Notes under the pieces: generated by a model
Database searches by the model: none
Seen by the model: only the letters and a program-made list of their open reading frames with translations
Told to the model about the DNA's origin: nothing
Translations under genes and position numbers: made by a program
Part shown: in pieces, positions 1 to 4,178 of the stretch
How the letters are laid out: the number at the start of each line of letters is the position of its first letter
Numbering within the stretch: the first letter of the stretch is position 1
Origin: a virus
IMG/VR virus record: IMGVR_UViG_3300000265_000011
Location: 1-34,162 of that record
Length of the DNA stretch: 34,162 nt
Direction: 5' to 3' (one strand)

Positions 1-13
1 TGGTGAAATAACT

Positions 14-120
14 GATTTAATGTACTTAAGATCTCATTAAATGTACTCAGGTCTTGTTAAATGCCTCATTAAATGTACTCAGGTCTTGTTAAATGCCTCA
101 TTAAATGTACTCAGGTCTTG
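14..120. repeat. 32-bp direct repeat block with TTAAATG boxes
   Basis: Two perfect 32-bp copies (33-64 and 65-96) are followed by a 24-bp partial copy (97-120). A degenerate copy lies at about 14-33. Each unit holds two TTAAATG boxes, so five boxes fall at 37, 57, 69, 89 and 101 with alternating 20- and 12-base spacing. No ORF of note overlaps the block. It lies about 115 bases upstream of a sigma70-like promoter. The regular boxes could be protein-binding sites, but that is inference; replication slippage alone could also make such a block. Confidence 0.85.
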
Positions 121-216
121 TGATCTTAGACCGCTCACTATCATAAAACCTCCGAAATGTCAAGCGGGTAGCATCAGGGTTTGCCAACATTCTCACAAAA
201 TCTCATAATCGTTCCG

Positions 217-224
217 CATAAATA
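217..224 (+). promoter_or_regulatory. T4-type late promoter box CATAAATA
   Basis: CATAAATA matches the NATAAATA late-promoter consensus used by T4-like cyanophages, which takes the place of a -10 and has no -35 box. It lies 72 bases ahead of the 54-aa ORF at 296 and just upstream of a sigma70-like promoter. The eight-base motif is short and can occur by chance in AT-rich DNA. Confidence 0.4.
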
Positions 225-235
225 CTGAGCGACAC

Positions 236-264
236 TTGACATTCAAACCATAAGATCTTACACT
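236..264 (+). promoter_or_regulatory. Sigma70-like promoter
   Basis: A perfect -35 box TTGACA (236-241) is followed by an optimal 17-base spacer and a -10 box TACACT (259-264). Transcription would start near 271 and give a leader of about 25 bases before the ATG at 296. This arrangement suits recognition by the unmodified host polymerase, so early expression is likely. Confidence 0.7.
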
Positions 265-295
265 GTAACAGTCAATCAACCTCAGAGAGTTTCTC

Positions 296-460
296 ATGGT
301 CTCCTATCTTAAGGCACAAAAGCGTCGGGTACGCATTACTTTGGACATGGAAGTTATGGAGGATTTCGATCCTCGTCAGATTGATTATGAGAAGATTTTT
401 AACCTCGAACCGACAGAAAAGGTTGAGGTTTATGTAGAAGATATGAATATTGACTGGTAA
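296..460 (+). CDS. Small conserved cyanophage protein, unknown function (54 aa)
   Basis: A 54-residue ORF starts at an ATG directly behind a good sigma70-like promoter and ends in TAA. The protein starts MVSYLKAQKRR, contains DFDPRQIDYEKIFNL (residues 23-37) and has an acidic C-terminal part (EKVEVYVED, 41-49). It is charged, with no membrane segment or signal peptide. I recall similar short proteins from cyanophage genomes but know of no function. Placement and charge suggest a small soluble early protein, perhaps one that binds a host factor; that is a guess. The ORF is real because start, promoter spacing and coding-like composition agree. Confidence 0.65.
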   Translation: MVSYLKAQKRRVRITLDMEVMEDFDPRQIDYEKIFNLEPTEKVEVYVEDMNIDW

Positions 461-509
461 AATATCAATTAGCAAAACGGTATCAACCGCTACAGAACGG
501 TGAGGCGAA

Positions 510-596
510 ATGTGGGATTCTATAGGAGTCGAGGGGAACACACCAAACACCCACGACGCGGATGTGACAGTCACTAAACAGTCCACAACCGCTTGA
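510..596 (+). CDS. Possible 28-aa micro-ORF
   Basis: An ATG preceded by GGTGAGG (499-505) opens a 28-codon frame ending in TGA at 594-596. The predicted peptide includes GVEGNTPNTHDADVTV. The stop codon overlaps the -35 box of the next promoter. The Shine-Dalgarno-like sequence favours translation, but the frame is too short for coding statistics and could be chance. Confidence 0.28.
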   Translation: MWDSIGVEGNTPNTHDADVTVTKQSTTA

Positions 597-621
597 TCTC
601 CTCCCCAAAACGACCTATTAT
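593..621 (+). promoter_or_regulatory. Sigma70-like promoter ahead of the 114-aa gene
   Basis: TTGATC (593-598), a 17-base spacer and TATTAT (616-621) form a plausible sigma70 promoter. Transcription would start near 628, giving a leader of about 42 bases before the ATG at 670. The -10 box lies inside a palindrome (613-625), which suggests regulated access. Confidence 0.5.
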
Positions 622-639
622 AGGTTCATCGGGGGGAGG
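600..639. promoter_or_regulatory. Nested inverted repeats over a promoter (operator or leader structure)
   Basis: The inner palindrome ACCTAT-T-ATAGGT (613-625) is perfect and covers the -10 box. The outer arms CCTCCCC (600-606) and GGGGAGG (633-639) are also perfectly complementary and share almost the same centre (619-619.5). No T-tract follows, so it does not look like a terminator. As DNA it could be an operator bound by a dimeric repressor. As RNA only the right half would be transcribed from the promoter above, so the operator reading fits better. Confidence 0.45.
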
Positions 640-669
640 AAACAAACCCCACACATCGCTCTCACTATC

Positions 670-1014
670 ATGCGTAAGATCGAACAGCAGATGAACACCG
701 CTATCAGCGATTGTGTCAACTGGAAGAACGCTGACACTGAGGTTGTTTGTGACAACGACGGTGTGTCCACTGTGTATCTCTACGGCAACAAGATCGCTGA
801 GGTTGGTGAAGATTTCGTGCAAATCTTCGACGGTGGGTATCAATCTAAGACCACTAAGTCTAGACTGAACGCTATCCTCTCTGAGCACGCAATCGAGGGT
901 GAGTATGTATTCCAACGTAACTTTAAGTGGTTCGTTCATAAGTTCGTGGGACAGGCGGGACAGTCTAAAGTCTACAACGAGTTCGAGTTTGACGGTGAGT
1001 TTATGTTCTCCTGA
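670..1014 (+). CDS. Conserved phage hypothetical protein (114 aa)
   Basis: The 114-residue protein starts MRKIEQQM and carries a segment I recognise from many phage proteins of unknown function: VYLYGNKIA (35-43), then IFDGG (52-56) and TKSRLNAIL (62-70), followed by an aromatic stretch FKWFVHKF. There is no signal peptide or membrane helix. The ATG at 670 fits the usual start of the family; no strong ribosome binding site precedes it. Codons end in C or G far more often (AAC, GAC, CTC, TTC) than in the structural genes downstream, which suggests a different origin or selection for strong expression. Function is unknown. A soluble protein expressed early from the promoter at 593-621 is the best inference. 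Confidence 0.8.
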   Translation: MRKIEQQMNTAISDCVNWKNADTEVVCDNDGVSTVYLYGNKIAEVGEDFVQIFDGGYQSKTTKSRLNAILSEHAIEGEYVFQRNFKWFVHKFVGQAGQSKVYNEFEFDGEFMFS

Positions 1015-1080
1015 TAACTAATGAGAATGAGATGCGCTCTAAAGACACTCAAACCGTACACTTTGATTTCTTATTTCACA

Positions 1081-1302
1081 ATGAACTTCGCTATCTCCAA
1101 CAGCACCGCAATCGAGAACATCGCTCTGGAAGATAACACCGCCACCCTCACTTTTGCAGGCGGTCGTGCTTATGAATACACCGTGTCCGATGTCGCCAAC
1201 TTTGTAACTTCGCTCTCTAAGGTAATCGAACAGGGTGAAAGTGTTGGCAAGTTCGTCAACATCTCGATCAAGAATGAGACCCTGCAGCGTATCGCTGCCT
1301 GA
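1081..1302 (+). CDS. KTSC-like domain protein (73 aa)
   Basis: The pattern resembles the KTSC domain: a Ser plus Ile early (NSTAIENI), a beta hairpin ending GGRAYEY (27-33), a helix, then SVGKFVNISIK (54-64) in place of the usual 'SxGxFFNxxI'. KTSC domains occur alone in phages and bacteria and beside lysyl-tRNA synthetase-like proteins; their role is not settled. The frame is open back to an ATG at 1021, but the ATG at 1081 is preferred because it starts directly at the domain and the upstream 20 residues look unrelated. Codon use is G/C-ending, as in the preceding gene. A hairpin terminator candidate follows the stop codon. Confidence 0.7.
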   Translation: MNFAISNSTAIENIALEDNTATLTFAGGRAYEYTVSDVANFVTSLSKVIEQGESVGKFVNISIKNETLQRIAA

Positions 1303-1310
1303 GTGTAATC

Positions 1311-1350
1311 GTGGGGGCATTCGTTATACACAGTGCCCCCACTTATTCTT
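1311..1350 (+). terminator. Rho-independent terminator candidate
   Basis: GTGGGGGCA (1311-1319) and TGCCCCCAC (1334-1342) form a perfect 9-bp, very GC-rich stem with a 14-base loop. It is followed by TTATTCTTT, a moderate T-rich tail. It sits 9 bases after the stop codon of the KTSC-like gene, the right place to end the left-hand transcript. Confidence 0.7.
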
Positions 1351-1367
1351 TACACACACTCCTAAAT

Positions 1368-1500
1368 CTTATTCGTTATTCTTTATTCGTGCAATCGCAG
1401 TTTATTCGTTATTCGTAACAGCAGCGATTACGATTTATTCGTTATTCGTAACAGCAGCGATTACGATTTATTCGTTATTCGTATTAACAGTAAATGCGAT
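1368..1500. repeat. 33-bp direct repeat block
   Basis: Two identical 33-bp units (1401-1433 and 1434-1466) are flanked by a degenerate copy on the left (1368-1400) and one on the right (1467-1500) that matches for the first 17 bases. Each perfect unit starts TTTATTCGTTATTCG and contains the small inverted repeat TCGTAA/TTACGA around a 9-base loop. There are no spacers, so it is not a CRISPR array. The block separates the GC-richer left genes from the AT-rich remainder. Confidence 0.85.
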
Positions 1501-1644
1501 TTGCGGGTTATTATAATAAGCGGGCGTACCGTATAAAAACGCTTAACTACCCTAACCTACAGAGGTGACAAAGCGCGAGAGTGATATAAGACTCTCAAAA
1601 AAAATCCGAGGGGTATAAGAGTAGTCTAAGAGGTTTTATCCGAG

Positions 1645-1788
1645 ATGAAAAAACGGCGACCGTATTGGAACTTTTGGAAGGTTGTATTAGCAGGATGGAT
1701 GATTAGGTATCCGAAAGTATTTCTTCGTATCTTAGGGATTCCGACAGGCATTGCATTAGTATGCATATATAAAGCGGTAACAAACTAA
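1645..1788 (+). CDS. Small predicted membrane protein (47 aa)
   Basis: A 47-codon ORF starts at ATG 1645, with AGAGG at 1629-1633 as a weak, rather distant ribosome binding site. The N-terminus is strongly basic (MKKRRPYW). A hydrophobic stretch follows, FLRILGIPTGIALVCIY (residues 26-42), consistent with one membrane segment. The positive-inside rule would place the N-terminus in the cytoplasm. I do not recognise the family. The gene is not overlapped by any better frame and ends 33 bases before the next start. Short single-span proteins are common in phage accessory regions, but no function can be assigned. Confidence 0.5.
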   Translation: MKKRRPYWNFWKVVLAGWMIRYPKVFLRILGIPTGIALVCIYKAVTN

Positions 1789-1821
1789 GAATGATTGAAA
1801 AAATCGGCGGTAAATTTTTAT

Positions 1822-2013
1822 ATGGATAAAGTTTATCACATATATGCAAAAGATAGATGTATTATTCATAATGTATCAGAGGAAGACTTTGATACAGTAT
1901 GGAGGACTTTGAATACTCTGGTAGAGTTTTTAAATACGGAGTATAAATCAGAGGATTTAAGTTACTTAGAGTGTTTATCTAGTAGGGTCAATACGATAAA
2001 CGCATCGTATTGA
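1822..2013 (+). CDS. Conserved cyanophage hypothetical protein (63 aa)
   Basis: The protein starts MDKVYHIYAKDRCIIHNVSE and ends NASY. I recall short cyanophage proteins with the same start (VYHIxAKDxCI) and the same NASY end. The frame extends to a TTG at 1795, but the ATG at 1822 fits the family start and is preferred; GGCGG at 1806-1810 is a possible but distant ribosome binding site. The protein is soluble and acidic, probably alpha/beta, with no membrane segment. Its stop codon overlaps a TTGACA hexamer that may serve the next gene. Function unknown. Confidence 0.7.
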   Translation: MDKVYHIYAKDRCIIHNVSEEDFDTVWRTLNTLVEFLNTEYKSEDLSYLECLSSRVNTINASY

Positions 2014-2038
2014 CAAGAGATAAATAAGACGTTAGAGT
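2010..2038 (+). promoter_or_regulatory. Sigma70-like promoter candidate
   Basis: TTGACA (2010-2015) and TAGAGT (2033-2038) are spaced by 17 bases. The -35 box is perfect; the -10 box matches at four of six positions. It overlaps a late-type GATAAATA box, so the downstream gene may have both an early or middle and a late start. Confidence 0.35.
2019..2026 (+). promoter_or_regulatory. T4-type late promoter box GATAAATA
   Basis: GATAAATA matches the cyanophage late consensus NATAAATA and lies 37 bases ahead of the ATG at 2064. Its position in the short gap between two genes supports it. Confidence 0.6.
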
Positions 2039-2063
2039 TTGATTTGAGGTTGATTATTCACTC

Positions 2064-2852
2064 ATGGCAAAAGGATTCACAGTAAAAGCAAAAACCCCCA
2101 CAGCGGGCAGTCAATCATCATCAGTTGAGGACTGGGATTATGAAGCAATCAAAGAGAGGATGCGAGGCAAGAGCATTGTATTCTGTCTACCAGGAAGGGG
2201 ATGTTCATTTACATTTCTAAAAGCATTTGTACAGTTAGCATTTGACTTAGTACAAAACGGAATGAGTATTCAGATTTCACAAGATTACTCATCGATGGTC
2301 AACTTTGCACGTTGTAAGTGTCTTGGTGCAAATGTACTACGTGGACCTGATCAGATTCCCTGGGATGGAAAACTACAGTATGATTATCAACTATGGATTG
2401 ATAGTGACATTGTTTTCAACACTCAAAAGTTTTGGCAACTATGTGATCTAGCAGTACCAGCAGAAGGGGAAGAGAAAGAGATTGTTGCTGGTTGGTATTC
2501 TACAGAAGATGGTCGTACTACATCAGTAGCACATTGGTTAGAGGAGGATGATTTCCGTAGTAATGGTGGTGTCATGAATCATGAAATGGTTGATGGTATC
2601 AGCAAGCGTCGTAAGCCATTCACTGTTGATTATACAGGATTCGGATGGGTTATGATTAAGAATGGTGTATTTGAGCATGAGGATATGAAGTATCCATGGT
2701 TTGCACCTAAGATGCAAGTTTTTGAGTCTGGTGCAGTACAAGACATGTGTGGAGAGGATGTGTCATTCTGTCTCGATGCTATTGAAGCAGGATTTGAAAT
2801 CTGGTGTGATCCACGTATTCGTGTAGGACATGAAAAAACCCGAGTCATCTGA
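2064..2852 (+). CDS. Putative GT-A-type glycosyltransferase (262 aa)
   Basis: The core looks like a glycosyltransferase of the GT-A kind: a beta-strand VFCLPGRG (39-46), a helix with a conserved-looking FARCKCLG (81-88), then WIDSDIVF (111-118). DSD at 113-115 would be the metal- and nucleotide-sugar-binding DxD motif. Near the C-terminus, GEDVSFCLDA (230-239) resembles the acidic ED motif of GT2-like enzymes, and His256 could be a further metal ligand. No membrane segment is seen. Such enzymes are common in cyanomyoviruses, where they may modify DNA, virion proteins or host surface glycans; the substrate cannot be read from the sequence. The last 23 bases overlap the next ORF. Assignment to the fold is fairly likely; activity is inferred. 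Confidence 0.65.
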   Translation: MAKGFTVKAKTPTAGSQSSSVEDWDYEAIKERMRGKSIVFCLPGRGCSFTFLKAFVQLAFDLVQNGMSIQISQDYSSMVNFARCKCLGANVLRGPDQIPWDGKLQYDYQLWIDSDIVFNTQKFWQLCDLAVPAEGEEKEIVAGWYSTEDGRTTSVAHWLEEDDFRSNGGVMNHEMVDGISKRRKPFTVDYTGFGWVMIKNGVFEHEDMKYPWFAPKMQVFESGAVQDMCGEDVSFCLDAIEAGFEIWCDPRIRVGHEKTRVI

Positions 2853-3000
2853 TCCAAGGGTTACAATCTATTATGATGGAAAGATCCTTTATAAAGATTT
2901 AACTTACGATGAAACAACTGAGATGCTTGACGAAATGGCATCTCAGTTTTATGATAACAATGCATACGATCCAAACAAAATCGAACTGGAGATTAACTGA
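2830..3000 (+). CDS. Conserved small cyanophage protein (56 aa)
   Basis: A 56-residue ORF begins inside the end of the glycosyltransferase gene (23-base overlap), which implies translational coupling. The protein reads MKKPESSDPRVTIYYDGK at its start, then DLTYDETTEMLDEMA and PNKIELEI. It suggests two beta strands, a helix and a final strand. I recall near-identical short proteins in other cyanophages, always without a known role. It is acidic and soluble. Confidence 0.7.
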   Translation: MKKPESSDPRVTIYYDGKILYKDLTYDETTEMLDEMASQFYDNNAYDPNKIELEIN

Positions 3001-3002
3001 TT

Positions 3003-3146
3003 ATGGCAAAGCGACCTAGTTTTACTGGCGGGCAAAAGATTGAGTCCAAACCCAAATCTACCCTTCAGGGTCAAGGGAAGAACACAAAATATGCTGCCAC
3101 ATCTCGTAATAATGCTCGCAAACCTTATCGTGGTCAGGGCAAGTAA
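3003..3146 (+). CDS. Small basic Gly/Lys/Gln-rich protein (47 aa)
   Basis: A 47-codon ORF starts two bases after the preceding stop. The product is strongly basic and probably disordered: MAKRPSFTGGQKIESKPKS, then QGQGKNTKY and a final KPYRGQGK. Similar 'MAKRPSFTGGQKIE' proteins recur at the same place in cyanophage genomes. Basic disordered peptides may bind nucleic acid, but nothing here proves it. The stop codon TAA shares its last A with the ATG of the next gene (TAATG). Confidence 0.7.
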   Translation: MAKRPSFTGGQKIESKPKSTLQGQGKNTKYAATSRNNARKPYRGQGK

Positions 3147-3452
3147 TGAAAGTCTTTGATGAATACTCACAAATTCATCAAGATGACCTTTGGGTTTATA
3201 ATAAACTTATTTTAAGTCGGAAACTTGGGTATACTTGTGGACCTTCTGGAGTCCCTGTACCCAAATCCGACTTTTTTATTGTCAGACCTTGTATGAATTT
3301 TATGGGTATGGGGCGCTTTGCTCGGAAAGAACCGATTTTAACCGTAAGAGGCATACAAAATCACGGAAAAGCTCTCTATAAATGGGAAAAATGGTAAATA
3401 TAAGTATATGGAAGATCCAGATTACTTAAGAAGGGGATTTTTAATAGACTGA
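3146..3452 (+). pseudogene. Decayed conserved cyanophage gene (internal deletion plus frameshift)
   Basis: The ORF 3146-3397 encodes 83 residues. The first 60 (MKVFDEYSQIHQDDLWVYNK..., then MNFMGMGRFARKE) match, as I recall it, the start of a cyanophage protein of about 200 residues. After RFARKE the normal middle is missing: a short unrelated stretch leads to LYKWEKW, which resembles an internal motif of the full protein, and then a stop. In another frame (3408-3452) lies EDPDYLRRGFLID followed by a stop, very like the family C-terminus. The gene therefore seems to have lost two internal pieces and its frame. The 83-residue product may still be made. A terminator-like hairpin lies inside (3214-3277). 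The full-length family has no known function. Confidence 0.6.
3214..3277 (+). terminator. Terminator-like stacked hairpin inside the decayed gene
   Basis: AAGTCGGA (3214-3221) pairs with TCCGACTT (3266-3273), TTGGGTA (3225-3231) with TACCCAA (3258-3264), and GGAC (3239-3242) with GTCC (3251-3254). The three stems nest in register, and the structure runs straight into six T residues (3272-3277). It has the form of a rho-independent terminator, though longer than usual and inside a reading frame. Confidence 0.4.
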
Positions 3453-3493
3453 TACGGGATAGAAACCCCGTAAAAAGTTCTGTTAACATAACT

Positions 3494-3498
3494 AGGAG
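3494..3498 (+). promoter_or_regulatory. Strong Shine-Dalgarno site AGGAG
   Basis: AGGAG lies 7 bases before the ATG at 3506, the best-spaced ribosome binding site in the left part of the window. It fixes the start of the 80-aa gene. Confidence 0.65.
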
Positions 3499-3505
3499 TA
3501 AAAAG

Positions 3506-3748
3506 ATGGCTATCCATCCAGAACCAGATAGAGATGTAAACTATATGAAAGAGATTTGGGGAACAACAAGCTTAATCACCGATTATTGGGCAGGAAGATC
3601 AAAACCTAAAATGCTTCGTGAGATTGCAGAAGACGATATGACACCTAAAAAGCATGATTTTAAAGTGCAAAAAGAGGTTCATGAAAGGATTCGCAATGAT
3701 GATGACTATGATGACTGGGAATATGGAACAGAACCTATATTTGGGTGA
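3506..3748 (+). CDS. Hypothetical protein (80 aa)
   Basis: An 80-residue ORF starts at an ATG with a clear AGGAG site. The protein has a central segment with WGTTSLITDYWAGRSKP, a helical stretch, and a highly acidic C-terminus (NDDDYDDWEYGTEP). There is no signal peptide or transmembrane helix. I do not recognise the family with confidence. Its stop codon TGA overlaps the late promoter box of the baseplate operon (3747-3754), and it is the last small gene before the structural block. A role in virion assembly is possible from position only. Confidence 0.65.
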   Translation: MAIHPEPDRDVNYMKEIWGTTSLITDYWAGRSKPKMLREIAEDDMTPKKHDFKVQKEVHERIRNDDDYDDWEYGTEPIFG

Positions 3749-3754
3749 TAAATA
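3747..3754 (+). promoter_or_regulatory. T4-type late promoter box for the baseplate genes
   Basis: GATAAATA matches NATAAATA exactly and sits 22 bases ahead of gp25, in the 28-base gap between genes. It is the natural start of the long late transcript through gp25, gp6, the giant protein, gp8 and beyond. Confidence 0.7.
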
Positions 3755-3776
3755 AACATAGTTTAAATACTATTAA

Positions 3777-4178
3777 ATGCCATTAGAACGGGTATCAGCG
3801 GGTTTTAAGGATATTAGTGCAAGTTTTCAGTTTAACCCACTGAATAGGGACCTTATTGCAATCAAAAATGAGACCGCAATAGCCCGTTCTATTCGAAATA
3901 TTGTAATGACTACCCCTGAAGAGAAACCATTTAATCCAAGATTTGGTTCTAGAGTATCAGATCTTTTATTTGAAAATATGGATTTTGCTACTGCAGCACT
4001 AATCAAGGATCAAATAAAAAATTCTATTGAAAACTATGAACCAAGGGTAGAACTTGATGAAGTTATTGTCATTCCAGACTATGATAATAGCGAATTTAAT
4101 ATTACTATTAAGTATTTTATCATTGGTATAGATGCTTTACCACAACAACTATCGTTCGCACTGCAGCCTACTAGATAA
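3777..4178 (+). CDS. gp25: Baseplate wedge subunit gp25
   Basis: The 133-residue protein matches the T4 gp25 / GPW family in length (132 in T4) and in layout. The conserved block FNPRFGSRVSDLLFE (52-66) is followed by a helix and a last beta region (EVIVIPDYDNSEFNI). gp25 is the lysozyme-like fold protein at the inner wedge of the baseplate, where it contacts gp6 and gp53 and helps start sheath assembly; it is not enzymatic. The gene follows a late promoter box directly and its stop TAA abuts the ATG of gp6, so the two are translationally linked. Confidence 0.93.
   Translation: MPLERVSAGFKDISASFQFNPLNRDLIAIKNETAIARSIRNIVMTTPEEKPFNPRFGSRVSDLLFENMDFATAALIKDQIKNSIENYEPRVELDEVIVIPDYDNSEFNITIKYFIIGIDALPQQLSFALQPTR

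Larger units (their letters stand above)
1303..1644. other. Gene-free stretch with terminator, repeats and small hairpin
   Basis: No credible gene lies in these 342 bases. The stretch holds the terminator candidate (1311-1350), the 33-bp repeat block (about 1368-1500), a TATAAT hexamer at 1512-1517 without a well-spaced -35 box, and a GAGAGT/ACTCTC hairpin (1577-1582 and 1591-1596) followed by eight A residues. One frame stays open through the repeats because 33 is a multiple of three, but its peptide is only a repeat artefact. Confidence 0.6.

Noticed and set aside
574-939. 121-codon open frame on the minus strand
   Set aside because: It lies opposite the conserved 114-aa gene and its promoter. 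Its product has no recognisable pattern, so it is a shadow of the + strand gene.
1368-1500. Possible CRISPR array
   Set aside because: The units are directly adjacent without spacers and only two are perfect.
1235-1516. 93-codon + frame through the 33-bp repeats
   Set aside because: It starts within the KTSC-like gene in another frame and stays open only because the repeat length is a multiple of three. The peptide is a repeat of YSLFVTAAITI.
1512-1517. TATAAT as a -10 box
   Set aside because: The only -35-like hexamer (TTAACA, 1484-1489) is 22 bases away, too far for a normal promoter.
1577-1596. GAGAGT/ACTCTC hairpin as a terminator
   Set aside because: It is followed by A residues on the + strand. 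On the minus strand the T-run precedes the stem, so neither direction gives a terminator.
3453-3472. TACGGG/CCCGTA hairpin after the decayed gene
   Set aside because: The stem is short and no T-tract follows, so support for a terminator is too weak.
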